Assembly: GCF_040050925.1 (NCBI RefSeq) | Contig: NZ_CP157390.1 | Coordinates: forward strand, 3,844,001 to 3,908,000 | DNA: 64,000 bases | DNA from: Leifsonia sp. NPDC080035 | GTDB taxonomy: Bacteria > Actinomycetota > Actinomycetes > Actinomycetales > Microbacteriaceae | Direction of reading: 5' to 3' | In this document: one piece after another, positions 39,547 to 51,027 of the stretch | Position numbering within the stretch: position 1 is the first letter of the stretch | How the letters are laid out: every line of letters begins with the position of its first letter | Position numbers and translations under genes: made by a program | Notes under the pieces: model-generated | Databases searched by the model: none | Told to the model about the DNA's origin: nothing | Seen by the model: only the letters and a program-made list of their open reading frames with translations

Positions 39547-40434
39547 CTACTCGTTACCCTTGGGTGCACCCGTGCCGGGCAGGTTCGTGTTGCGGTCGTA
39601 CTCGGAGCCGAGCGAGCCCTCGAAGCCCTTGTCGCGCAGCGACTGGATGTGGGCGTCGTACTCCGACTGCGACACGATCTTCACGTTGAAGAGCATCGCG
39701 GAGTGGTACTCGCCGCAGAGCTCGGCGCACTTGCCGACGAAGGTGCCGGTACGGTCCGTCGTCTCGAAGTACATGTAGTTGGTCTTGCCGGGGATGACGT
39801 CCTTCTTGTAGAGCATCGCCGGAACCCAGAACGAGTGGATCACATCGCGCGAGTCGAGCTGGATGGTGATCTTCTTGTTCTCGGGGAGGTACAGGGTCGG
39901 GATCTCACCCTCCTGGACCGAGCCGGGGGTCGCGCTGTTGTCGTCCGGCTGGACCTGGATTCCCGGGTCGTAGACGTTGTCGGTGAGGTAGTTGAAGTCC
40001 CACGCCCACTGCTTCGCGTACACCTGGATCTTCAGGTCCGGGTTCTTGTACGGCTGCTCGATGGCGTTCTGGTCACGCGCCGTGAAGGCGAAGAAGCCGA
40101 GCACCAGGATCAGCGGGACGATCGTGTAGAAGATCTCGATCGGCATGTTGTACCGCAGCTGGACCGGGAGGCCGCTCTGGCCCTTCCGGCGGCGGTAGAC
40201 GATGACCGCCCAGAGGATGAGGCCCCAGACCACGATGCCGACGATGAGCAGCACGATCCAGCTGGTGACCCAGAGGCCGCTGATCCGCTCGGTGTGGTTG
40301 GTGACGGGCGACTCGCCCTCGACGAATCCCGGGAGGAATCCGTGCAGCTGTGCTTGCGTGCATCCCGCGAGTACAACGACGAGTGTCGCTGCAATCGGGA
40401 TGGCAGCCCATCGGAGACGGCGATTGTGACGCAC
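39547..40434 (-). CDS. ctaC: Cytochrome c oxidase subunit II (lipoprotein)
   Basis: A 295-aa subunit with the CuA centre. The N-terminus is a lipoprotein signal peptide with lipobox VLAGC (Cys 25). Two membrane helices follow (about residues 52-75 and 97-118), then the cupredoxin domain with the CuA ligands in CAELCGEYHSAM (about residue 243) and upstream IHSFWVPAM. It starts with GTG 40434 behind GAAAGG and heads the operon ctaC-ctaD-ctaF. CtaC receives electrons from QcrC in the supercomplex. Confidence 0.96.
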   Translation of the reverse strand: MRHNRRLRWAAIPIAATLVVVLAGCTQAQLHGFLPGFVEGESPVTNHTERISGLWVTSWIVLLIVGIVVWGLILWAVIVYRRRKGQSGLPVQLRYNMPIEIFYTIVPLILVLGFFAFTARDQNAIEQPYKNPDLKIQVYAKQWAWDFNYLTDNVYDPGIQVQPDDNSATPGSVQEGEIPTLYLPENKKITIQLDSRDVIHSFWVPAMLYKKDVIPGKTNYMYFETTDRTGTFVGKCAELCGEYHSAMLFNVKIVSQSEYDAHIQSLRDKGFEGSLGSEYDRNTNLPGTGAPKGNE

Positions 40435-40529
40435 CGGTGACCTTTCGAGTGACTTCTGGGACAGTTCACATCCAAATGTATGTGGCTGTACCTACCCTAC
40501 TCCGCCGGACACCCTGATTCGAACACAAA

Positions 40530-40553
40530 GGGCCGCCCCGGAAGGGGCGGCCC
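40530..40553 (-). terminator. Hairpin terminator after erpA
   Basis: GGGCCGCCCC (40530-40539) and GGGGCGGCCC (40544-40553) form a perfect 10-bp stem with a GGAA tetraloop. On the minus strand it is 27 bp beyond the erpA stop and is followed by TTTGTGTT, a weak T tract. Confidence 0.85.
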
Positions 40554-40580
40554 AGTGCGTTCGCGTGTGCTATGGACGGC

Positions 40581-40937
40581 TCAGTGGAACGAGTCTCCGC
40601 AGGCGCAGGAACCGGTCGCGTTGGGGTTGTCGATGGTGAAACCCTGCTTCTGGATGGTGTCCTCGAAGTCGATCGAGGCGCCGTCCAGATAGGGCACGCT
40701 CATCTTGTCGACGATGACCTCGACGCCGTCGAAGTCGACCGTCGCATCCCCGTCGAGCATGCGCTCGTCAAAGTACAGCTGGTAGATCAGACCGGAGCAT
40801 CCGCCGGGCTGGACGGCGACGCGCAGACGCAGGTCGTCGCGGCCTTCCTGCTCGAGCAGGCTCCTGACCTTGGCGGCGGCGGTGTCGGTGAGGCCGACGC
40901 CGTGTGCCTTGGCCTCGGTCAGAATTGTGTCGGTCAT
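40581..40937 (-). CDS. erpA: A-type iron-sulfur cluster carrier (HesB/IscA/ErpA family)
   Basis: A 118-aa protein that delivers Fe-S clusters to target enzymes. The three conserved cysteines are present: PGGCSG (about residue 47) and the C-terminal GSCACGDSF. The ATG at 40937 has GAGGAGT 4 nt upstream, better than the ATG at 40949 (four extra residues). It lies beside the cox/qcr genes; the Rieske protein is a plausible client, but this is inference. Confidence 0.94.
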   Translation of the reverse strand: MTDTILTEAKAHGVGLTDTAAAKVRSLLEQEGRDDLRLRVAVQPGGCSGLIYQLYFDERMLDGDATVDFDGVEVIVDKMSVPYLDGASIDFEDTIQKQGFTIDNPNATGSCACGDSFH

Positions 40938-41006
40938 GGGACTCCTCACGGGTTGCGATGCGAGATCTGGGTCGATTCTACGTCGGATTGCTGCAAAGAG
41001 GTCGAG

Positions 41007-42428
41007 TCAGCCCTGACGGGCGTCGAGGCGCGCCAGAAGCAGTGCCTCGGCGAGGATCGCCCGCTTGAACACGCCGAGGTGCAGCGACTCGTTCGGGCTG
41101 TGCGCCCGCGTGTCCGGGTCCTCGACGCCGGTCACCAGGATCTGCGCCTCGGGGAACTCACGCACCAGGTCGGCGATGAACGGGATGGAGCCGCCGATGC
41201 CGGTCTCGACCGCGTCGGCGCCCCACGCGTCGGTCATGGCGCGCTTGGCCTCCGTCGCCGCCCAGCCGGCCGTGTCGACGAGGAACGGGTCGCCGGTGTC
41301 GACGTCGTCGATCTCGATGTGCGCCCCGAACGGCGCGTGCGCGCGCAGGTGGCGCTCCAGCGCCGCGTAGGCATCGGCGGCGGACTGGCCGGGCGCCACG
41401 CGGGCGCTCACCCGCACCGCGACCGTCGGCAGCAGCGTGTTGGAGGCGTCGGCGACACTCGGAGCGTCGATGCCGGTGACCGTGATGGTCGGCTTCGACC
41501 ACATCCGCGACAGGATGGGGCCGCTCCCGATCGGCGTGACGCCGGGCAGGAGCGCCGCCTCCTCGCGGAACTGCTCCTCGCTCAGGTGCGGTGGCTCGGC
41601 CGCGGTGTCGTGGGAGAGGAAGCCGTCGACGGCCACCTCGCCCGCGTCGTCGTGCAGCGTCGCGAGCAGCTTCACCATCGCGAGCATCGCGTCCGGCGCC
41701 GCTCCCCCGTACATTCCGGAGTGCGAGGCGTGCTCGAGGGTGGAGACCGTGAGCCGGAAGGTGACGTTGCCGCGCAGCGAGACGGTGAGCGCGGGCGTGT
41801 TCACGTCGACGTTGTCGGAGTCGGCCACGACGATCGCGTCGGCCGCCAGTGCGTCCTTGTTCTGCTCGAGGAAGTTCGCGAACGAGCGGGAGCCGAACTC
41901 CTCCTCGCCCTCGATGAAGACGGCGAGGCCGAGGTCGAAGTCGGGACCCAGGGCCTCGGTGAGCGCGCGGACGCTCGCGACGTGCGACATCACACCGGCC
42001 TTGTCGTCCGCCGCCCCGCGGCCGTAGAGCCGGTCGCCGCGGACCGTCGGCTCGAACGGCGGCGTGTCCCAGTGCGCGGCGTCCCCTTGCGGCTGGACGT
42101 CGTGGTGGGCGTACAGAAGCACGGTCGGGCGACCGTTCCTCGCCGCCCGGGTGGCGAGCACGGCCGGCTGGCCGAGCGTCTCGCCCTGGATCGGCGCCTG
42201 CTTCACCTCGACGCGCTCGAACACACCGGTCTCGGTGAGCATGGCCGCCACCGCGTCGGCGCTGGCGCGCACGTTCGCCGGGTCGTATGCCGCCCACGAG
42301 ACCGAGGGGATGCGCACCAGCCGGGAGAGCTCGGCGATCGTCGCCGGCAGTCCCGCCTCGACGGCGGCGCGGACGCGCTCCTCCGCGCTCGGGGATTCGG
42401 CGTTCGGAGTCTCAAGGGTGTCTGTCAT
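41007..42428 (-). CDS. M20-family metallodipeptidase
   Basis: A 473-aa zinc peptidase of the M20 family, close to dipeptidases of the PepV/CNDP type. Metal ligands: His in LLYAHHDVQP, bridging Asp in GRGAADDKAG, catalytic Glu pair in FIEGEEEFGS, Asp in VVADSDNV, and the final His in NESLHLGVFKRA near the C-terminus. The dimerisation domain lies at about residues 205-370 and begins SLRGNVTFRLTV with HASHSGMYGG. The substrate is unknown. The -10 hexamer TAAGAT lies 7 nt before the ATG at 42428; the gene is divergent from the DUF3043 gene. Confidence 0.9.
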   Translation of the reverse strand: MTDTLETPNAESPSAEERVRAAVEAGLPATIAELSRLVRIPSVSWAAYDPANVRASADAVAAMLTETGVFERVEVKQAPIQGETLGQPAVLATRAARNGRPTVLLYAHHDVQPQGDAAHWDTPPFEPTVRGDRLYGRGAADDKAGVMSHVASVRALTEALGPDFDLGLAVFIEGEEEFGSRSFANFLEQNKDALAADAIVVADSDNVDVNTPALTVSLRGNVTFRLTVSTLEHASHSGMYGGAAPDAMLAMVKLLATLHDDAGEVAVDGFLSHDTAAEPPHLSEEQFREEAALLPGVTPIGSGPILSRMWSKPTITVTGIDAPSVADASNTLLPTVAVRVSARVAPGQSAADAYAALERHLRAHAPFGAHIEIDDVDTGDPFLVDTAGWAATEAKRAMTDAWGADAVETGIGGSIPFIADLVREFPEAQILVTGVEDPDTRAHSPNESLHLGVFKRAILAEALLLARLDARQG

Positions 42429-42435
42429 GCGGGTA

Positions 42436-42441
42436 ATCTTA
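42436..42441 (-). promoter_or_regulatory. Candidate -10 hexamer of the dipeptidase gene (TAAGAT)
   Basis: On the minus strand TAAGAT ends 7 nt before the ATG at 42428. Confidence 0.55.
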
Positions 42442-42470
42442 AACGGACCCTACGAACCGAAGGCTGAGCG

Positions 42471-43067
42471 TTGGCGAAACGACAGAACCAGGCGACAGAG
42501 GCGGAGACGCCCGTCGTCGAGACCCCCGAAGAGACGGCCGACCGTCTCAAGCAGGGCAAGGGCGTGCCCACGCCCTCCCGCCGCGAGCAGGAGGCGGCGC
42601 GCAAGCGCCCGCTCGTGCCGAACGACCGCAAGGAGGCGGCCAGGAACGCGCGGGCGAAGCAGGCCGAGGCGCGCGAGAAGGCGCGTGTCGGCATGGCGGC
42701 AGGCGACGAGCGCTACCTGACCGCTCGCGACCGCGGGCCGCAGCGCCGCTACGTGCGCGACTACGTGGATGCGCGATTCAGCATCGGCGAGTTCCTCATC
42801 CCGGTGATGCTGCTGGTGATCGTGCTGAGCTTCCTGCCGTGGGCCTTCATGCAGCTCTGGGGTCTCGTCGCGCTCTGGGCGTTCTTCCTGATCGCCGTGC
42901 TCGACTGCGTGTTCCTCGGCTTCCGGGTGACGAAGAAGATCGGCGACAAGTTCGGCAAGACCAAGGTCGAGCGCGGGCTCAAGTGGTACGCCGCCATGCG
43001 CGCCCTCCAGCTGCGCGTGATGCGCCTGCCGAAGCCGCAGGTCAAACGCGGCCAGTACCCCAGCTGA
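42471..43067 (+). CDS. DUF3043 family membrane protein
   Basis: A 198-aa protein. The first 110 residues are highly charged (RREQEAARKRPLVPNDRKEA is typical of the family) and cytoplasmic; two membrane helices follow (about residues 107-125 and 128-148), then a basic tail VERGLKWYAAMRALQLRVMR. DUF3043 proteins are common in Actinobacteria and have no known function. The start is TTG 42471 with AAGG 8 nt upstream. The next gene begins with GTG one base after this stop, so the two are co-translated. Confidence 0.88.
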   Translation: MAKRQNQATEAETPVVETPEETADRLKQGKGVPTPSRREQEAARKRPLVPNDRKEAARNARAKQAEAREKARVGMAAGDERYLTARDRGPQRRYVRDYVDARFSIGEFLIPVMLLVIVLSFLPWAFMQLWGLVALWAFFLIAVLDCVFLGFRVTKKIGDKFGKTKVERGLKWYAAMRALQLRVMRLPKPQVKRGQYPS

Positions 43068-43068
43068 C

Positions 43069-43998
43069 GTGACGATCGTCGCAGCGGCGGACGGCTCCGC
43101 CCTCAGCAACCCCGGACCGGCCGGCTGGGCCTGGTACGTCGACGACGACCGCTGGTCGGCGGGCGGATGGCCGCACGGCACGAACAACATGGGCGAGCTC
43201 ATGGCCGTCATCGACCTGCTGGAGTCGACGGCGCACGTTGACGACGACCTGCGCATCCTGTGCGACAGCCAGTACGTCATCAACTCGGTGACGAAGTGGA
43301 TGCCGGGCTGGAAGCGGAAGGGCTGGCGCAAGGCCGACGGCTCCCCCGTGCTCAACCGCGAGTTGCTGGAGCGACTGGACCGCGCGCTGCAGGGCCGCCG
43401 CTACACCTTCGAGTGGGTGAAGGGGCACGCGGGCCACGAGCTCAACGAGGCCGCCGACGTGCGCGCCAGGGCTGTGGCGACCGCGTACCGCGACGGCGAC
43501 GCCATCCCGATCGGTCCCGGCTGGCCCGGCGGTTCGGTGGCCGCGGCACCCGAGCGCGCCGTCACGCCGACCGCGGAAGCCGAGGCGGCCGCGTCTGCGA
43601 CCGCGCGCGAGAACGCGACGGTCGAGTTCGACCTCTTCGACGGCCTGCCCGCCGAGGAGACGGACGAGGAGGTCGTCGCCCGCCTGGAGCGCGAGCTCAT
43701 CGAGCCCGCGGTCCGCAGCGACTCCGCGCGGGTCGCCGAGCTGCTGCATCCCGACTTCGAGGAGATCGGCCGCTCCGGCCGGCTCTGGGGCCGCGACGCC
43801 ATCCTGCAGGCCCTCGCCGACGAGGACGAGCCCGCGGCCGAACTCGCCGTGCTCGGTACCGAGCGCATCGGCTCCGACACGATCCTGCTCACCGCACGGA
43901 CGGTGGATGCGCGCGGCGGCAGTCTGCGCAGCTCGCTGTGGCTGCGCAGCGGCGGCCGCTGGCGCCTACGCTTCCACCAGGGGACGCCGGAGGCGTAG
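43069..43998 (+). CDS. Ribonuclease HI fused to a DUF4440 (NTF2-like) domain
   Basis: A 309-aa two-domain protein. Residues 1-145 are RNase HI, which cuts RNA in RNA-DNA hybrids: D8 (AAADGSA), E43 (MGELMAV), D66 (LCDSQYV), His in VKGHAGHELNE and D130 complete the active site. An Ala-rich linker (about 165-190) leads to a DUF4440/SnoaL-like domain (about 205-308; ELLHPDFEEIGRSGRLWGRD and RWRLRFHQGTPE). That fold often binds small ligands; its role here is unknown. The start is GTG 43069, coupled to the DUF3043 gene. The last 33 bp overlap the end of pyrD on the other strand. Confidence 0.88.
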   Translation: MTIVAAADGSALSNPGPAGWAWYVDDDRWSAGGWPHGTNNMGELMAVIDLLESTAHVDDDLRILCDSQYVINSVTKWMPGWKRKGWRKADGSPVLNRELLERLDRALQGRRYTFEWVKGHAGHELNEAADVRARAVATAYRDGDAIPIGPGWPGGSVAAAPERAVTPTAEAEAAASATARENATVEFDLFDGLPAEETDEEVVARLERELIEPAVRSDSARVAELLHPDFEEIGRSGRLWGRDAILQALADEDEPAAELAVLGTERIGSDTILLTARTVDARGGSLRSSLWLRSGGRWRLRFHQGTPEA

Positions 43999-45012
43999 CA
44001 GCCCGCGGTTGATCTGCCGGGCCCACAGCGGTCCGCGGTAGAGGAACGCGGTGTAGCCCTGCACGAGCGTGGCTCCCGCGTCCAGCCGCTCCTGCACATC
44101 CTCGGCCGTCTCGACGCCGCCGACGGAGATCACGCACAGCTCGGCGGGCACGCTCGCCCGGATCAGCCGGAGGACCGCGAGAGAGCGCTCGGCGAGCGGT
44201 GCGCCGGAGAGGCCTCCCGCTCCGGCCGCCTCGACGACCGCGGGATCGGTCGAGAGACCGTCGCGGGCGATGGTGGTGTTCGTGGCGATGATCCCGGCGA
44301 GGCCGAGCTCGACCACGAGGCCGGCGATCCTCTCGACCTGCTCATCGGTGAGGTCGGGCGCGATCTTCACCAGCAGCGGCTTCTCCCCCGCAACCTCCTT
44401 GACCGCGCGCAGCAGCGGGGCCAGCAGCTCCAGCTCCTGCAGCCCGCGCAGGCCGGGGGTGTTCGGGGAGCTGACGTTGACGACGAGGTAGTCGGCGACG
44501 GGCGCGAGCGCCCTGGCGCTGGTCAGGTAGTCCGCGGTGGCATCCTCCACCGCGACGACCCGGCTCTTGCCGATGTTGACGCCGAGCACGGGGCGTCGAC
44601 GACGCCCGCGCACCACCCTCAGGAGGCGGTTCGCGGCGACGCCTGCGCCACGGTTGTTGAAGCCCATCCGGTTGATGACGGCACGGTCGGGGATGAGCCG
44701 GAACAGTCGGGGCTTCTCGTTGCCCGGCTGCGCGATCGCGGTGATCGTGCCGACCTCGACGTGCCCGAAGCCCAGGTCGCCGAGGCCGAGGACGGCCTCG
44801 CCGTCCTTGTCGAAGCCCGCCGCGACACCGAACGGCGAGTCGAAGCGGAGGCCGAGCGCCTCGACCGCGAGCGACGGATCCGGCGCCGTGAACCGGCGCA
44901 CCAGGCCGCCGAGCCCCACCGCGGGCAGCGCGCGGATCACCAGGAAGGCGAGGTGGTGGGCCCGCTCGGGGTCGAGCTTGGACAGGACGAGGGAGAAGAG
45001 TGTGCGATACAT
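43966..45012 (-). CDS. pyrD: Dihydroorotate dehydrogenase (quinone), class 2
   Basis: A 348-aa enzyme that oxidises dihydroorotate in pyrimidine synthesis and passes electrons to quinone. The N-terminal helix MYRTLFSLVLSKLDPERAHH marks the membrane-associated class 2. FMN and substrate motifs: GVAAGFDKDGEAV, MGFNNRGAG, NVSSPNTPGLRGLQ (catalytic Ser at the NxSSPN position), LLVKIAPDLT, GIIATNTT, GGLSGAPL and ISVGGVETAEDV. The frame runs on upstream into nrdR, but ATG 45012 gives the family start. TATTCT ends 9 nt before it. It overlaps the RNase H fusion gene by 33 bp at the tail. Confidence 0.95.
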   Translation of the reverse strand: MYRTLFSLVLSKLDPERAHHLAFLVIRALPAVGLGGLVRRFTAPDPSLAVEALGLRFDSPFGVAAGFDKDGEAVLGLGDLGFGHVEVGTITAIAQPGNEKPRLFRLIPDRAVINRMGFNNRGAGVAANRLLRVVRGRRRRPVLGVNIGKSRVVAVEDATADYLTSARALAPVADYLVVNVSSPNTPGLRGLQELELLAPLLRAVKEVAGEKPLLVKIAPDLTDEQVERIAGLVVELGLAGIIATNTTIARDGLSTDPAVVEAAGAGGLSGAPLAERSLAVLRLIRASVPAELCVISVGGVETAEDVQERLDAGATLVQGYTAFLYRGPLWARQINRGLLRLRRPLVEA

Positions 45013-45052
45013 GCCGGTACGAGAATACCGCGGGCGCGGCCGCGGTCCCCGC

Positions 45053-45526
45053 TCAGGCCTGGACGTCGGCCGGCTCGCCGTGGTGGGCGACCCGGAGCTG
45101 CTGGATGGCGTCCTCGAAGTCCTCGAGCGAGTCGAACGCCTGGTAGACGCTCGCGAACCGCAGGTAGGCGACCTCATCGAGCTCGCGCAGCTCCGGAAGG
45201 ATCGCCAGCCCGATGTCGTTCGCCTCGATCTGGGATGCGCCCGTCGAGCGGATGGTCTCCTCGACCTTCTGCGCCAGCACAGCAAGGTCGGAATCGGTCA
45301 CCGGCCGGCCCTGGCAGGCCTTCCGGACGCCGAGCACGATCTTCTCGCGGCTGAACGGCTCCACCACCCCGCTGCGCTTGATCACGCTGAGGCTCGCGGT
45401 CTCGGTGGTGGAGAACCGCCTGCCGCACTCCGGGCACTGCCGACGGCGCCGGATCGACAGGCCGTCATCGCTCGTGCGCGAGTCGATGACGCGGGAGTCC
45501 GGGTGGCGGCAGAAAGGGCAGAACAT
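45053..45526 (-). CDS. nrdR: Transcriptional repressor NrdR
   Basis: A 157-aa repressor of ribonucleotide reductase genes. The N-terminal zinc ribbon is MFCPFCRHPDSRVIDSR with the second CxxC in QCPECGRRF; an ATP-cone domain follows (VIKRSGVVEPFSREKIVLG, residues about 49-67, to about 140). It senses ATP/dATP and binds NrdR boxes near nrd operons, none of which lie in the window. The start ATG 45526 has TAGAAT 7 nt upstream. It is followed by pyrD after 40 bp. Confidence 0.96.
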   Translation of the reverse strand: MFCPFCRHPDSRVIDSRTSDDGLSIRRRRQCPECGRRFSTTETASLSVIKRSGVVEPFSREKIVLGVRKACQGRPVTDSDLAVLAQKVEETIRSTGASQIEANDIGLAILPELRELDEVAYLRFASVYQAFDSLEDFEDAIQQLRVAHHGEPADVQA

Positions 45527-45533
45527 GACGAAT

Positions 45534-45539
45534 ATTCTA
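45534..45539 (-). promoter_or_regulatory. Candidate -10 hexamer of nrdR (TAGAAT)
   Basis: On the minus strand TAGAAT ends 7 nt before the ATG at 45526 and lies in the 20-bp gap after hisD. Confidence 0.55.
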
Positions 45540-45546
45540 CCGGTGT

Positions 45547-46854
45547 TCAGTCTGTGAAGCGGATGGTGACCGCCTCGCCGTGCGCCGGGAGGTCTTCGGC
45601 GCCGGACAACGCGACGATGCGGTCCGCGACCTCGCGCAGGGCATCCTGCTCGTAGCGGATGACCTGCTGCGGGCGCAGGAACGAGTACGCGCCGAGGCCC
45701 GGCGAGAATCGGGCCTGGCCACCGGTCGGCAGCACGTGGTTGGAGCCGGCGAGGTAGTCGCCGAGGCTGACGGGCGAGTTCGGACCGAGGAAGATCGCGC
45801 CCGCGTTCTGGATGTGCGCCAGCACCGCGTCGTCGTCGGCGGTCTGGATCTCCAGGTGCTCGGGGCCGTAGGCGTTGCTGAACGCCGCCGCCGCGGGGAG
45901 GTCGTCGACGAGCACGAGCGCGGACTGCTGGCCGCCGAGGGCGGTGCGCACGCGCTCCGAGTGCCGGGTCGCGCCGGCCAGTCCCTCCAGTTCCGCGGCG
46001 ACGCGCTCGGCGAAGGCGGGGCTGTCGGTGACAAGCAGCGAGGCGGCTGCCTCGTCGTGCTCGGCCTGGCTGATCAGGTCGGCGGCGACGAGGCGCGGGT
46101 CGGCGCTGTCGTCGGCGATCACCAGGATCTCGGTGGTGCCGGCCTCCGCATCGATCCCGGTCTGGCCGCGGACGAGGCGCTTCGCGGCGGCGACGTAGAT
46201 GTTGCCCGGCCCCGTGATCACCTGGACGGGCTCGAGCCCGATGTCCTCGACGCCCCAGGCGAGCGCGCCGATGGCGCCGGCGCCGCCCATCGCGTACACC
46301 TCGTCGATGCCGAGAAGCCCTGCGGCCCCGAGGATGGCCGGGTGCACCGCTCCGCCGAACTCGCGCTGCGGCGGGCTCACCAGCGCCACGGACGACACGC
46401 CGGCGACCTGGGCGGGTACCGCGCTCATCACGACGCTCGACGGATACACCGCCTTGCCGCCCGGCACGTACAGTCCGGCGCGCTCGACCGGCTGCCAGCG
46501 CTGGATGATCGTCGCGCCCGGCCGGATGACCGTCTCCGCACGCGGCGGCACCTGGGCCGCCGTCGCCTCCCGCACCCGCGCGATCGCCTCCTCGAGGGCG
46601 GCGCGCACGTCGGCGGGCAGGGCCGCGACCGCCGCGGCGATCTCCGACGCGGGGACCCGGATCGAGGCCGGGGCGCCGCCGTCGAACCGCTCGGCCTGGT
46701 CGGCCAGGGCGGCCGCTCCGCGTGCGCGCACATCCTCGATCAACTCGGCCGCCGCATGCATGGCGACCTGCACATCCACGACGGGACGCGGGACGAGGCG
46801 CTCGAAGGAGGCGCGAGTAGGCTGGATTCCGCGGAGATCGATGGTCTTCATCAT
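45547..46854 (-). CDS. hisD: Histidinol dehydrogenase
   Basis: A 435-aa zinc enzyme that oxidises histidinol to histidine in two steps. Motifs: GLYVPGGKAVYPSSVVMSAV, VYAMGGAGAIGALAWG, GPGNIYVAAAKRLV, the zinc-ligand region LISQAEHDEAAASLLV and the late GSNHVLPTGGQARFS. Both ATG 46854 and ATG 46851 are possible starts. Other his genes are not present in this window. The gene is divergent from the flavin reductase gene, with 81 bp between them. Confidence 0.96.
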   Translation of the reverse strand: MMKTIDLRGIQPTRASFERLVPRPVVDVQVAMHAAAELIEDVRARGAAALADQAERFDGGAPASIRVPASEIAAAVAALPADVRAALEEAIARVREATAAQVPPRAETVIRPGATIIQRWQPVERAGLYVPGGKAVYPSSVVMSAVPAQVAGVSSVALVSPPQREFGGAVHPAILGAAGLLGIDEVYAMGGAGAIGALAWGVEDIGLEPVQVITGPGNIYVAAAKRLVRGQTGIDAEAGTTEILVIADDSADPRLVAADLISQAEHDEAAASLLVTDSPAFAERVAAELEGLAGATRHSERVRTALGGQQSALVLVDDLPAAAAFSNAYGPEHLEIQTADDDAVLAHIQNAGAIFLGPNSPVSLGDYLAGSNHVLPTGGQARFSPGLGAYSFLRPQQVIRYEQDALREVADRIVALSGAEDLPAHGEAVTIRFTD

Positions 46855-46935
46855 GACCGATCCAGCCTATCCGTATCCCGCCGGTCCCTCCCTCGCGGAA
46901 ATTCCCCACTGCCGAACGGTGTTTGTCCCTTCTGT

Positions 46936-47478
46936 ATGAACAGCTCAGCCTCCGAGCCCGCCGCCGACCAGGCGACCGCCCGACCCCTCGATCCCACCCC
47001 TGACCTCGCCGCCTTCCGCCAGGCCTTCCGCCGCCATGCCGCGGGCGTCGCGATCGTGACCGCGCAGGACGCGGACGGCAACCCGGTCGGGTTCACCGCC
47101 ACCTCGCTGGCCTCGCTGGCTGCGGTCCCCCCGCTCGCGACCTTCAACATGGCGCTGTCGGCCTCGAGCTGGCCGGCGATCGCTGAGACGGACCTGGTCG
47201 CCATCCACATGCTCGGGGTGCGCAACAAGGCCGTCGCCGAGATCCTCTCGGCCGACAACTCGAGCCGGTTCCTCGGCGACCACTGGTACCGCGGCCCGCA
47301 CGGGCTCCCGGTGATCAGGGAGGTCACCGCCTGGATGGTCGGACGGATCGTCGAGCGCTTCCCGGTCCACAACAGCGCCGTCGTCGTCGTGCAGATCGAG
47401 GAAGGCGGCTTCGGCGCGGACGACGAGCCACTGCTCTATCACCAGCGCCGCTACCACCGGCCGAGCGAACTCGACTGA
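46936..47478 (+). CDS. Flavin reductase family protein
   Basis: A 180-aa protein of the DIM6/NTAB FMN-binding split-barrel family. FRRHAAGVAIVTAQDADGNP and GFTATSLASLAAVPPLATFN are the typical first half; the strand pair before HNSAVVVVQIEEG and the final LLYHQRRYHRP close the barrel. Such enzymes supply reduced FMN to partner monooxygenases, but no partner is adjacent. The ATG at 46936 is preceded by an AT-poor, unremarkable stretch; an upstream frame is open but not conserved. It converges on dnaE with 10 bp between the stops. Confidence 0.88.
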   Translation: MNSSASEPAADQATARPLDPTPDLAAFRQAFRRHAAGVAIVTAQDADGNPVGFTATSLASLAAVPPLATFNMALSASSWPAIAETDLVAIHMLGVRNKAVAEILSADNSSRFLGDHWYRGPHGLPVIREVTAWMVGRIVERFPVHNSAVVVVQIEEGGFGADDEPLLYHQRRYHRPSELD

Positions 47479-47488
47479 GTGTCCGCGT

Positions 47489-51004
<3,516 letters not shown>

Positions 51005-51027
51005 TTGGGTACCAGCCTACGTCGGAC

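Noticed and set aside
46830..46940. A shared regulatory site between hisD and the flavin reductase gene
   Set aside because: No repeat or palindrome stands out. A TAGGCT 9 nt before hisD is the only promoter-like sequence I could point to.
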